Shown: piece by piece, positions 45,856 to 57,030 of the stretch | Layout of the letters: each line of letters opens with the position of its first letter | How positions within the stretch are numbered: the first letter of the stretch is position 1 | Source of the DNA: Massospora cicadina | Lineage: Eukaryota > Entomophthoromycota > Entomophthoromycetes > Entomophthorales > Entomophthoraceae | DNA length: 64,000 bases | Direction: 5' to 3' | Assembly: GCA_022478985.1 (NCBI GenBank) | Contig: JAKSZP010009238.1 | Location: 1 to 64,000 of the forward strand | Notes under the pieces: model-generated | Told to the model about the DNA's origin: nothing | Seen by the model: the letters and a program-made list of their open reading frames with translations, nothing else | Database searches by the model: none | Made by a program: the position numbers and the translations under genes

Positions 45856-46109
45856 TAGTTGAGTATAAGAATTTATCCAGAATGTCGTACAAAAAATAGA
45901 TGCTTAGGTTGTGAACTGGTATTGTCACAGTGAACCAGAACGCCTTAAACTCTGTGGACCACTGGGAGTTTGTGGCCTTGGAGGAATGAGTAACCAAGGT
46001 GGAGGAAGGAGTTGACAACGTAGCCAACTTTGGGAACGAGTTACTTGGCAAAGTAAACTCGTTAAAGAAGAAAGAAGGAGACCTCGTCTGAGAGGTTCTA
46101 TTTCTGAAA

Positions 46110-47155
46110 ATGGAACATGAAGCAAATCGCATTCATTTGAGAAAATTTGGTGCGGACATTGAGAAGTTATTGAAAGAATTAGAGAAATTAAAAGCATACA
46201 GAAGTGCAAGTGAGTCTGACGTGGCTAATGATGCCGAAGAAGGAAGTCTTTTTTTGATACTTGGGAAAACAAATACCCCAAGAAGAGTGCTGCCCGCATT
46301 CAATGCTATTTTGGAGAAGACACCCAATAACTCCGCAAGTAAACCAAGTAGCCAAACCAAGAGAGTCGGCCTGAACTGACTCAGAGGAGTTTAGGGCAAC
46401 CTCTAAATTGCCTACATTCCATTGAGATAACGCCACAGCGTTTTTCCGACTATTCAACATGACCATGAATGGATACAGGGATCGTCAGAAGGCGTTGACA
46501 GTCATGAACTGCTTAAACACAGATTGCCAGAATCTGGTGTTACCTCACCTGGAGGGGGACAGCTGGTCTTATGCTGAGGCTAAGGCGGCAATAATGAAGG
46601 AATTTGGCAGTCCAACCTGCATGTCAAAACGCAAGCAAGACTTTATGGGAATTCAATTCTGTAAAGATGAATCTCTTGCAAGATTTGCAGATCAATTCTA
46701 ACAGGAATCGCAGTTCCTGGCTGGAGTGAAGGTGTTAGACAACTTTGATGCAAGAATCGCCTTGCAAGCAGCCCTTAGGACCTATTGCAATTTGCATTGA
46801 ATGATGTCTACTGTATTTGCGATAGAGATAACTACCTCACAAATGGTAGACAATTTGAAGATTTTGGGAGCAACGTTTGATGCTTCAAGTAGAAGATTCA
46901 ATTCAAATCCAGTCCAAAGTTCGAATCCCATGAAGGGAGGCAAAGGAGCATAGAGACTTTTAACTGAACTGTGCTGGGGAATAAGCCTGAGGATTAAAAT
47001 AGGTTAAACAAGAAGGAAAAGGTCTGCTTCCAGTGTGGCAGGAAAGGGCATTTCGCCGCACACTGCAAAAAGCTGAAGGATCAAGTTAATATGGTCCAGG
47101 CTAAGAAGACAGCAGCCACCAAGGATTCAGGAAAAGATCCCGCTGTCTAGACAAG
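46110..47155 (+). pseudogene. Element 3 gag
   Basis: N-terminal helical part (MEHEANRIHLRKFGADIEKL), then in another frame the capsid part DSWSYAEAKAAIMKEFGS and MSKRKQDFMGIQFCKDESLA, similar to element 2 gag. A CCHC knuckle, CFQCGRKGHFAAHC, is at about 47025-47066. A stop after FADQF looks like a TAT/TAC codon changed to TAA. At least two frameshifts. The knuckle frame differs from pol, which could mean programmed frameshifting or decay. Confidence 0.8.
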
Positions 47156-47428
47156 GAACAGTCTAGAACGGCAGAGAAACCTGTTCCTCCCAATATTATG
47201 AGCAAAGAAATAGATATTAGTGATCTGTTTGTGGATGATGAGCAGGATCAAATATATCAAGTGGTCAACATTGACATAAATGCCATGACCAGAGCTGGGG
47301 TGAAGAAGATTGACCCCAAGATAGTTCAGGAGGTTGCCTGGCCTTACGCCTGACAACTGGCAGAGAAGATTTGGACTGCTAAAAATCCTGACAAGTTAAC
47401 CAATATTTGCCTAGATGAGGCCAACCTG

Positions 47429-50400
47429 TTGATTCCCCTTGGCATGATTAAGGAGTCGTTTCCTGAATTATTGGCGCAGATAATTAATACCCTAGATTCA
47501 GCTGATAACGCCGCAATTCACTCAGTAAATACCCTATTACAATACTTTGAGTGTACATATATAGATATTCAGGTGAATCAAGTAAGGGTATGGGTGATGG
47601 TTGACAGCGGAGCTCCCATCAACATGGTGTCAACCAAGCTAGTGAAGAAGATGAAGATCTCTCCAGACTTGGAACACAAGAAGGAATACAGAACAGCTTG
47701 GCCAAACACCACCATTTCCTGTGGAGTGTATAGTGTGCTACCACTACGATCCAGGTCATTGGTGGTATCTGCGCCAGCAATAGTTTTGGCAAACCAAAAC
47801 TATGATATCTTGATTGGAACGGAGTTTCTGCAGAAATACAGAGTTAAATGTAACTTTGAGGATAATATGTTGACCATCCTGGGTCAGATGTTACCATTGG
47901 TATATCAAAAATAATAGTCAAGTTCCATTGAAATGGAGAAATAATTTCATCAACTTGATATACAATGATGGCATTATACCGATTCAGTACTAATTAGTTG
48001 GTAGGAAGTGACGGGAGATGCCAGCCGAAATCCTAGAGAACTGGGTAATTTCTTTGCGGATCAAGAAGGAAGTAACCATCTGACTGGATTGCAAATGATA
48101 GTCGACACAGGGTTGACTCTAGAGATTCTGGAGTTGTTGTATGGAGAAGTTGGAATCCCCTGGAAGAAGTCCAGAGTGGAGCCTTGGGTGACTCCTGGGA
48201 TAATTATGCTGGGTCATGGAGAAATATGAGTTCTCTTGGCGAATTTAAGTTAAAAACTGATGAAGATTAAGAAAATCAAATCATTGCATTTATTCATTTA
48301 ATCCCAATGGCAGAATTGAGACAATTCCATTATTTTGGATCTCTCAAGGAAATGAAATTACCAGCTGGAGCAGCCAAAAGCATCAACCTATTAGTTGATT
48401 GAGAGCAGCTTGCAGATCTTCCAGAAGGGCAGAAGGAGGAGGTGCTCAATTTGTTTGAGAGATATTGGGAAATATTCGCTCAGGATGATCACAATTTGGG
48501 ATGCGCACAAGGCATAATTCACAAAGTTGACACTGGAGAAAATTTACTGATAAGAATGAGACTGATCTGAAGATTGAAATCCAACAAAGCGGTAGTGGAA
48601 GATGAGATCAGCAAACTAGTAAAGCATGGGCTTCTAGTTCCATCGTCAAGTCCCTGGGCAAGCCCAATTTTGATTGTAAAGAAAAAGATGGATCAAATCA
48701 GGTAGTGATTGACTATCAGAGGCTGAATAAAATTATGAAGAAGGATTTGTATCCCCTACCAAGGATCAACGATGCACTGGACTGATTAGGAGAAGCAAAG
48801 TATTTCTCCATGATGGACCTAATCTTGGGATACTGGCAGATCGACTTTCCAGCAGAAGACCAGGAAAATGTGCGATTATCACCGCACAGGGGTTATAGCA
48901 GCTGACTAGGATGCCCCAGGGTTTTTGTAATGCGCCTGCAACGTTCCAGAGGGCCATGGATGCGGTATTAAACAACCTGAAGTTGTCATGCATCCTGGTA
49001 TATCTGGATGATATAAACATGTTCAGTAGGACATTTACTGATCACCTTCAGCACTTGGAGGAAGTGTTTAAGAGACTTTCCATGGCTAACCTGAAGATCA
49101 AGCCACGGAAGTGCCACTTCTTCAAGAAGGAGCCTGAATACCTGGCATATGTGATCAATGCAAATGGTTTGCAGCCGCAACCCCAGAAGTTAGCAGCTAT
49201 TGAACATATGGCTGTGCTGAAGAGTGTCTGAGACATCCAAGTATTCCTTGGGATGGTCAGATACTATAGAAGATTTATTTGGGACTTCACCTGAATAGCT
49301 GAGCCCTTATTTCATTTATTAAAGGATCTGAAAAAAGGATTCATATGGAATGAAGAGGCCCAAGACTCTTTCGATGAATTACAACGGCACCTGATAAATT
49401 TGCCTATTCTGAAATATCTGAATTTTGATTGGGAATTTAGCATTCAAACTGATGCTTCATTAATGGCGATTGGCGCCATACTGAGCCAAGTAGATGAACT
49501 TGAGGACAAACATCCAGTGGCATATGTGAGCTGGACACTTTCTGCTGTAGAGAGGAATTACACCGTAACTGAGCGTGAATGCCTTGCAGTCATTTACGCC
49601 TGTAAACAGTTTCAGGTGTATGTCCATGAAACGCACTTTAAGGTGGTAATGGACCACTCTTTGTTGTGTTGGCTGCACAATCTGCAGGAACCTGAAGGAT
49701 GACTGGCCCGATGGGCACTCAAGCTTCAGGCTTATGATTATGAGATAGTCCACTGAGTGGGGGCTTCTCACCAGAACGCGGATGGCTTATAGCGGTTACC
49801 AATGGTCCAGTTGGTATATCCGCAGGCAGATGAGCTATTCCAGAGAATGGTTGAAGGAAGGATTGAGGACGAGCCTCAAGAAATCCAAGGTGCGCTTTGA
49901 AAAGTGATGGAAAACAATGAGACCATGGATGGACAAGTAATTAAGATGATAAATGGGAAATGGCTATTATTCCCAAAACTGTCAGAGAGAGCAGTGATCA
50001 TTCTAGCCACTCATAAGGTTGTCAGGCACAGAGGCCTAAAAATGACCAACAATATTTGCCAGTATTATTGCTGGGAATTGATTAATTATGATGTCTCAGA
50101 CCATCTGGCTTGTTGCATGAAATGCCAACTGCATAAACCACACAAGAATACAACTGGATACTGACTGCTCCGACCTGGATTTGCATGGCACACAGTGTCT
50201 ATCAATGTGATGGGACCGTTGGCGAGGAGTACAGGAGGAGTGAAATACATCATAGTAGCCATTGACCATCTGACAAGATGGCTCAAAATGAAAGCATTAA
50301 CCCAGGTTGACGCTACCAGTACTGTGAGATTCATCCTGGATCAAGTAGTATACCAGCATGGATGTCCATAAGTTATACTGAGCAATAATGGGACCAACTT

Positions 50401-51008
50401 CACGTCCCATGTGATCCTGAGGCTAAACAAAATAATGGGGATCCAGGGAGTTGTGTCAGTACCATATCAGCTGGAGATGAACGGACTGGTGGAACGGGTC
50501 AATGGGACGCTGGCCACAACATTGAGGAAGCTAGTCGCAGGGAGAACTTCTGCGTGGAAAAAATACCTGAGTTTGGTGACATTTGCCTACAATATCAGGC
50601 ATCATATGGCGACGGGAAAGATGCCGTTTGAATTACTTTATGGGAGGAAGGCCGCATTACCACTGGTATTATATTCAGTAGTAGAAACTGTCAGGGATGA
50701 GTACCAAACAATACCTGAACCAACTGATAAGTATCCTGATCGATATGCAATTGCAAGCATTCAATACTACCTTAAAGAAAAGGATATGAGTTAAATCGAT
50801 GGATGATAAAAACTGACCGCCATTAGAAGAATATTAAATAGGAGAAAAAGTTGCCTATTGTGATATGCATGATTTTGGATGAAGAAACAAGTTGGATGCA
50901 TTATGGTTGGGTCCGTTCAAAGTAATCTCCAAGATGGCAACTGATGCTTACTACATCAAGAATCTCTTGGATGGAAGAGTTGTAAATCAAGTCCACGCTA
51001 AGTATCTA
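47429..51008 (+). pseudogene. Element 3 pol: protease, RT, RNase H, integrase
   Basis: One frame holds all domains, broken mainly by stops. Protease: VMVDSGAPINMVSTKL (DSGA, about 47600) and YDILIGTEFL. RT: VPSSSPWASPILIVKKK, MPQGFCNAPATFQRAMD and YLDDINMFS (YLDD 49001-49012). RNase H: QTDASLMAIGAILSQ, TERECLAVIYACKQF and VVMDHSLLCWL. Integrase: zinc module ending CCMKCQLHK, core INVMGPLARS, VAIDHLTRWLKMKAL, LSNNGTNFTS (catalytic Asp changed to Asn) and NGLVERVNGTLATTLRKL. Then ELLYGRKAALPL. Typical broken sites are EG-stop-LARW (CGA to TGA) and DFT-stop-IAEP (TGG to TGA). Confidence 0.9.
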
Positions 51009-51589
51009 AAGTGGTGGATTGAAGAAAAAAATGAAAAAAGAGTTTCTGAAGGAACAATGAACCATTAAGTTGGTCATGTCCTAATGATTAGGTCAAGTCC
51101 AAAAAAGGACCTCTGAAACATAGAAAACTGGTAGGTTTAAGTGCCCAGTATCCAGTTTGGGGGAAAAGATGGACCTCTGAACCAAAACAAGGTCAAGTCC
51201 CATAGAAAAAAAAAAAATAAAAATAAAAAATTGATAAAAGATATTGTAAAAAGATATAAAAAGCGTAGATAAAAAGCCAATATATTTTTAATTTTTTATC
51301 TTTATTGATTGTCCTCAGTGCGGGGATGATTCCGCCTATGTCGCCTCTTGGGGGAGGGAGGATGGATCGCAGTAGGGAGGAATAGCCCATCAAAATTGAT
51401 ATATGATCAGACACTTGCAAGGGCGATTCCTACTTGAAACCATGTTTGTTGAGCTGACGCCAAGCCCTGAGAGAACGCAACTAGGGGAAGAGAAATAGAT
51501 ATGTCAGAAGATGCCAATTGTGAAACCCTTGAGTGGGGTGGAAAACAGTAATAAAGGAAGAGGCAATCAGTAAATAACTCTGCTTAAAT
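51009..51589 (+). other. Element 3 region after pol, no recognised feature
   Basis: It holds the end of the integrase tail (QVHAKYLKWW near 50990-51010) and noncoding sequence with an A-rich run at 51200-51235. Nothing else is seen. Confidence 0.5.
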
Positions 51590-52925
51590 TTAATAAGGCA
51601 CCGGCGCTGGAAGATTTGTCTTGAGTGCCTGCTGACAGGCCTCATAAAGAACACCAGACATGTGAGCCAGCAGCAAAGAAGGAATACTTGAGGGAGGTTG
51701 TAGAATCATATCCTCAATTAGTGCCATCATCAGAAGATAGTGATGGGAAGCTCCAGAGAAGAGGTAGTTGTGTAACAAATAGATTGCATCCTGTAAATGA
51801 TGACTACAGGCTTTGCGGAAGCTGAAGCTGAATGACTGATGAAAGTCAGGTGAGGCTGGAAGCTTCGTCAACCAACTTTGAAGAACTTGGCTGGCAAAGT
51901 GGAGAGCATAAGTGGAAGTATCTCAATCCAGAAGGTTGTCCAGATCTGAGGGATTAAGCGCTAGTGACAATGCCTCAGTGACTTGTGCTTGAAGTTCAGC
52001 ATAGGTGAGCTCAGTATGAATGCTGATCCTGATTGTAATCTCAGAAACCAGCACCACAGGTTGGTAAAATTGACTGAGTCAGAAGAGGAACTTGGGGAGC
52101 AAATCCACCCAGCCAGGAACAAACGATCTAGAGCAGTCAGCATAATCTCCAGAGCATTGACGATAATGTTCAGAGCCTCAGTGAAAGGAGCAAAATCCAG
52201 AAGGGTTTCAAAGTCCAACTCGGGGATTGACTGCATAGGAAGAGTTGGCTGAGAGTTATTCAAAATGATGGCACACCTGGTTTTGGTGGGATTAGATACC
52301 ATTTCTGGTAACTCGATGGAAGGACTAGCTGCTTGCACCAGGCTAGGCGTATGAGTCCTGGAAGGACCATAGAAGAGGGTCCGCTGAGCAACCCGACTCT
52401 TTCACTGGGAGAGGTGGAGGTCCAAATTTGACAGACTGTTAAGAAGCTGTTGGTAGTGGGATTCTGAGTTTGACATATATGCTGGACTAGAGGGGGGATG
52501 TCAGACTTATTTAGAAGTTGACATTATGCACCCTACACTCCATTAGGCTCCAATTTCAGGAAATTAATCATCATAAAATTAATGAAATAAGCTTTCTGAG
52601 GGAAGAATGACTTACAGCCAAGAGGTTATGAGCGAAATAATAAAGGTGAACATAAATAAGTATTCTTAATCAAGCCATGAGACAAATATCAACGGCAAGA
52701 GTCTCCTTTCTAGGATGAGGAAAGAATCAGGAATTTGAGGACGCTGGACTGATAAACCTGAATATGACAGCGGGTCATATACCCTGATGGGGGAAAACTA
52801 GATCTCGGGAAAAAGATTGTCTTGAGTAAATCAATCAGCCTGGCATGACAAGAGGTCGTGGGGACCGCGCTCTGAGTAGGCGGTAGTGAGGAGGAAGAGG
52901 AGGAATGCCGCATGCTGAAGGTCAA
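51590..52925 (-). pseudogene. Antisense ORF between pol and 3' LTR of element 3
   Basis: I do not recognise the product. Read on the minus strand, open stretches follow each other with two frame changes and one TGA: MTFSMRHSSSSSSLPPT (52925), ELDFETLLDFAPFTEALNII (52240), HTELTYAELQAQVTEALSLA (about 52015), ALHFASQVLQSWLTKL and YLLHNYLFSGASHHYLLMMA, ending AKTNLPAPVPY-like at 51590. The TGA after LDNLLD lies where Trp would fit. The Leu- and Ser-rich, helical composition is protein-like. It may be a captured gene or an element gene read from the other strand. Confidence 0.5.
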
Positions 52926-53036
52926 CCTGAGCAGTGTTGAGTATTGACGAAGTACTCTGCTTGAACCAATAAAGTATTCAACAAGGTGTCTGAAGCGGTG
53001 TTTCCATGCCCAGTCCTTTTCTTGCTGGAAATCTAG

Positions 53037-53049
53037 GCAGGAGGGGGGA
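53037..53049 (+). other. Polypurine tract of element 3
   Basis: AGGAGGGGGGA lies directly before the TGTATTGGG start of the 3' LTR. Expected plus-strand primer. Confidence 0.8.
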
Positions 53050-54196
53050 TGTATTGGGATTTTTGCCCATATTCTCAGCCTGCTAGATTACCTGGTAGTG
53101 ATAGGGTAAAAATTTCCTAAGGTGAAGTGAATTTTAATTTGGTTGACCCATCTTTTGGAGGAACTACATTTGGGGGATTTTAGGATATTTGTCTGGTCAT
53201 ATCCATTAGGGATCGATCCAGATGGATACCTTATATCTCATTGGTTTGAGCAGCCAACAAAATAAGGGCATCTGATAGTAATTAACTATCAGGTGTACCG
53301 ATTGGGATTGGTTGGGTTTTATCACCAACTGATTGGGAATGTTTAATGAGTTGCGAGGCGAGTGATGCTGCCTGCAACTAGTGAATTGATTGGTTAGTGA
53401 AGTGACCTGACAAAATGGGTAAAAAGTCCCATTATCTAAGCAGGTCGCTAGCCAATTATGGATGATTTGCTTGGATCAAGAGGAAAATGTTAAGTATACA
53501 TTTCCAACTCTTTCTGTTTGAGGTCTCAAGGATGTCTAAAGTCAGAATCCTAGTCAGGATGGGGAAGACCATCGCTGCTGAGATGAGGAAGGGTGATTCA
53601 ATGGCAACAGCTGCCATTTCATCAAAAGAGGTGTCAATCAAGGGTTAGACAGCCAAATCCCCTATAAATTCCCTAGAATTCACTATAATAAAAAACACAC
53701 ATTTACAGACGGATAAGAATTAACAAAGAACATTATTAGTTTGATTGTAGATTTGGTACTAGTTAGACTATCAGCATCTAGCGTGAAGATTCCATCTCAA
53801 GGGTATTATTGCAGAAGGCAATAATTGGTAGACTCTCAGAGAAGAGTAGAGATCCAAGCGGGGATCTAGAGACAAAGGGAACCACAGCTAAGGGTTTGCT
53901 GCCAACTGTGTGTTGGGCCAAAGGAGACTATCATCAGAGGATCTTAATGAAGATTGAGTGGACAGGATTATAGGGAACGAATCCCTAAGAGTGCTATATT
54001 CAGTATTATTGGAAATACTGGCCAAAGCGTTGGGCCTGAAGATAATTCTAACTTGACTACAGATAATAGTCGTCATACTATTATTGGATTATATATATTC
54101 TTACAACGCAAGGTGCACGAGGAAACTGAACCTGTGCAGTAGAAAGAATACTAGGGTTACCTCTGATAATCAACTCCTAAGAGTAAAGTTTTTACA
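53050..54196 (+). repeat. 3' LTR of element 3 (1147 bp)
   Basis: Starts TGTATTGGGATTTTTGCC, ends GTTTTTACA, followed by CCATA. It matches the 5' LTR closely, including the hairpin (53272-53292), the TATA-like CTATAAATTCC (about 53660) and TGTTGGGCCAAAGGAGACT. Confidence 0.9.
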
Positions 54197-54201
54197 CCAT
54201 A

Positions 54202-54384
54202 CTTTATCAGCTGCCTAAGTCTTAATCTTCTTTGCTAAACTGCATGATTAGGCTTCAGTTTGCAGTTTTAGCAGTGTGTCTGCTAAGTTAGTCAAATACA
54301 AGTGAGGATCCATTCTGCTAGTAGCTTCTCTTTCTGCTTGGCATAACTTTCTGAGCAAAATTACATGAATTAATAAAACAAATC
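54202..54384 (-). pseudogene. Element 4 integrase fragment between two insertions
   Basis: It continues the integrase frame of 44504-44685 upstream. Decayed words such as KLCQAEREATSRMDPHLYL resemble the usual helix before the C-terminal block. It is bounded by the CCATA duplication on the left and the ORF1-only LINE derivative on the right. Confidence 0.5.
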
Positions 54385-56236
54385 CAAATCACCTGTTGTA
54401 GTTTCGCTCTGATGTCCTCAGATTCTCTGCCAGCTGCTCCAGCATGGGGCATTGGTGAAACTCCCCCCACAATTTCCATCCGGGAGGAAAACGTGCTAGG
54501 ACTGGTTCCCCAGTCATTCCAGACCCATAGGACAATTCGTTCCTTCCAAGGACCTCAACGCCCGCCTTGCTTGTACCCAAGCGGTACCTAGCTGCCCCCT
54601 GGTGCTCCCCTGGAGCAACATGCACTACAGCCTAAGGGTCAAATATGGGAAACTATTCCCATACCACAACCAAGCCATTATCAAAATGGCACAGGCGGTG
54701 ATGACACCCACCAGATTTATAGATTTCCACTCTATAAGGGGTATTTTGACCTCAGCTTCACCTGCGAAGCTGATGCTGCCACTGCAGCAACTGTTCCCCT
54801 GGTATTCCAGGGCACCCCTCTCCCCACAACTCAGACCCAGCTCCCAGCGGACACCAATTTGGTGGTCCAGTTTGCTGGTTTTCCCACCCACCTCCCCCTG
54901 AAGTGCTCCACCAGGAGCTGATGGATGGTTTGGCAGCCTATGGCTCCAACCCCATCTTACAATTTGTGGTCCCAAATGGGGCCACACGACTTGCTGGGCC
55001 TCAGACATATGCCACAATCAGCTCTGAAATTAATAAAATTTCTGTGTCGATTCCCCTCACACCATTATTCCTTCATCACCTTACCATTTGTTTTGGGCCC
55101 TCATCGAGGGTGGGTGGACAATCTGACCATCATGTTTTGTGTTGGACCACTCAAAATGCAAGTGCCCCTCCTTAGCCACTTCTGATGGATTGGACAACTC
55201 ATCCGCTGACCTCCAATCCACTGCCCACCCTGTACAAGTTCTGGTATGGGGTACAATCCTACCTCCCCTCACCACCAAAACCAGAAGCTGCAGCTGCAGC
55301 TGCATCTGCAGCCACCAATCAGCCTCCTCCTTGCCCCAATGCCACATATGATTCCTCCAATCAAGCATTGGATTGGATCCCAGTTTGATCCCATGCTTCC
55401 TCAAACTAATCAATCAAACCTCAACTGTACGCCGATTCCCCAATCCAATTCAAACAAAACCCATGGGAGTTATTGGCTGAAATCGACGAATCAGGTAAGC
55501 TCATTGAAGAACCATCTCTGAAAATTGAACAGTTTATTAATGCAGAATGGGACGCCAAATACTCCCTCAACTATATACTCCAAAGCCAAATGCCAAATTG
55601 TTTTGCAGTGATCACCAACTTACAGTTGAAGCAGCTGCAACACCAGATTGTTGTCCCCTCCATAAAACTGTCTCCAAATCATTGACAATGCTCACAGGAG
55701 GAATTCCACCTCCTGTTATCCCAAAAGTCTTACTCAAAAGAGTAAAATAACAGTAAAACAGTTATAAAAAAACGTTAAAATTGCTATTCAGAACGTGGCA
55801 ACTATAGCATGGAACCCAAAAGCGAAAATTACACAAACCAACATTGCCACGTTTTTTAAACTTCCAGATGCCCGTATTAAAGCTGAAAAAAGCTTTAATT
55901 TAATATATCAGTGACATTTACCTAGCTGGCAATTTCCATGAAATACCAATAATTAGCAATAATGAACCACATGCCGTAGATGCCCCAAAGACCTTACTGT
56001 CTGCCTTGACATGCACTCTACTATGGGAGGAAGAAGCTGCTGCCAAAGATGAGCCCCCCAATCCCCCTCCCCTTCCGCCATGGAGGGATAAGCGGTTTCC
56101 GCTGCCCACCTGGTTGGTTGTTTGATCAAAGTGTTCACTCAATCCGCTCATTTGGGCGTTTTGTTTGAACCAATTAGTTACGTTTTTAGTTTAGTTTTAG
56201 TTTTGGTAATGTCTGTCCTCTGGTCGGCATACCTCA
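54385..56236 (+). mobile_element. ORF1-only LINE derivative (nonautonomous), plus copy
   Basis: Second copy of the element at 28494-30364. ORF1 runs from 54411 to about 55760. A noncoding part follows, and the 3' end reads GTCTGTCCTCTGGTCGGCAT plus an AT tail, the LINE 3' signature. CAATCCCCCTCCCCTTCC and CCACCTGGTTGGTTG (56058-56117) are shared with the minus copy. No endonuclease or RT is present. AATAAA...TCCA at both flanks may be a decayed duplication. Inserted in element 4 integrase. Confidence 0.7.
54411..55760 (+). pseudogene. ORF1 of the ORF1-only element, plus copy
   Basis: Starts MSSDSLPAAPAWGIGETPP. Then IYRFPLYKGYFDLSFTCEAD and AATAATVPLVFQGTPLPTTQ, then a block like LINE ORF1 (YATISSEINKISVSIPLTP). 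The zinc knuckle PSCFVLDHSKCKC at about 55119-55160 has its first Cys replaced by a stop (TGA). After that FWYGVQSYLPSPPKPEAAAA, NPWELLAEIDESGKLIEE and AVITNLQLKQLQHQ. Compared with the minus copy the C-terminus is longer. Stops and frame changes are present. Confidence 0.7.
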
Positions 56237-56239
56237 AAT

Positions 56240-57030
56240 AAATATCCATTCCACTAGTATCCTCTATGCAGGAATAAAGCAGTGCCAGAAGTGCAGGGTG
56301 TCATTCATACAATAGTTGGAAAGGACTTTTCCTCATAGTGGAATGGTAACTAATGTTGTAAGCAAAGATGACAGTGGAAAGGAGAGAAGTTCAATCAGAA
56401 GGTCAATCCATCATAATTTCTGAAGTATGTTCACCAAGATACCATTAACTTGCTCAATCATTACGTTAGATTCAGGGTGATAAGGGGTTGTCAGAACCCC
56501 GCAGATGCCCATCAATTCGTTGAGTTTAGGATAACTTGTGTGAACTAAATTTGTTCCTTTGTCAGTAAGGATGAACTGGGGACAACCATGTCACCAAATT
56601 ATACATTCCATAACAAACTTAGCCACTGTTAGTGCACCCAAATTGCATATTTGTTACGCCTCAACCTACCTGGTCAAGTGGTCGATTGCTACCAGGATGT
56701 ACTTGGACTGGTTTGCCCCTGTTGGAAAAGGACCCACAACATTAATTGAAACGGTGTGCCAGGCGAAGTGCAGCTTTACTAACCAGTATAAAGCCTTTTT
56801 GGAAAAAATGGTTTTTCCACCTAGCACTGATGGCAGCAGAAAATCGTCTTAAGCACGTTAAAGTTCATGATTTCCTAATAGAACCTTGGTCGCAGTAATT
56901 CCATGGTCTTACATACTTCACCATGTCCAACCGCTTAGTGTGCGCTAATAATAATAGTTGGGCAGGTGGAAGGCTTGGGATATTCACGGTAGTGTCCCCT
57001 ATCCACTTATATAATTCCCCACTTTTCTGG
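56240..57030 (-). pseudogene. Element 4 integrase, zinc-binding and catalytic parts
   Basis: Read on the minus strand: zinc module GHGEVCKTMELLRPRFYWEI with FCCHQC, then the core [46 protein letters not shown] (second catalytic Asp) and [19 protein letters not shown] (catalytic Glu). Stops at Trp or Arg positions (TR-stop-VEA, IIW-stop-HGCP). It is cut at about 57031 by LINE D. Confidence 0.75.

Larger units (their letters stand above)
44686..54196 (+). mobile_element. Element 3: complete Ty3-type retrotransposon
   Basis: LTRs 44686-45834 and 53050-54196 flank a primer-binding site, gag, a pol region in one frame and a 2-kb 3' region with an antisense ORF. The perfect duplication CCATA lies at 44681-44685 and 54197-54201. 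Length 9.5 kb. Pol has many in-frame stops but few frameshifts, so decay was mostly by point change. A solo LTR of the family is at 32872-34010. Confidence 0.93.
44004..57030 (-). mobile_element. Element 4: Ty3-type retrotransposon on the minus strand, split
   Basis: Parts seen are the 3' LTR (44004-44441), the polypurine tract (44442-44458), the integrase C-terminus (44504-44685 and 54202-54384) and the rest of integrase (56240-57030). Element 3 and an ORF1-only LINE derivative are inserted in it. LINE D begins where RNase H should come, so RT, gag and the 5' LTR probably lie beyond the window or are lost. It starts right after the element 2 integrase tail, so it is probably nested in element 2. 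Confidence 0.7.
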
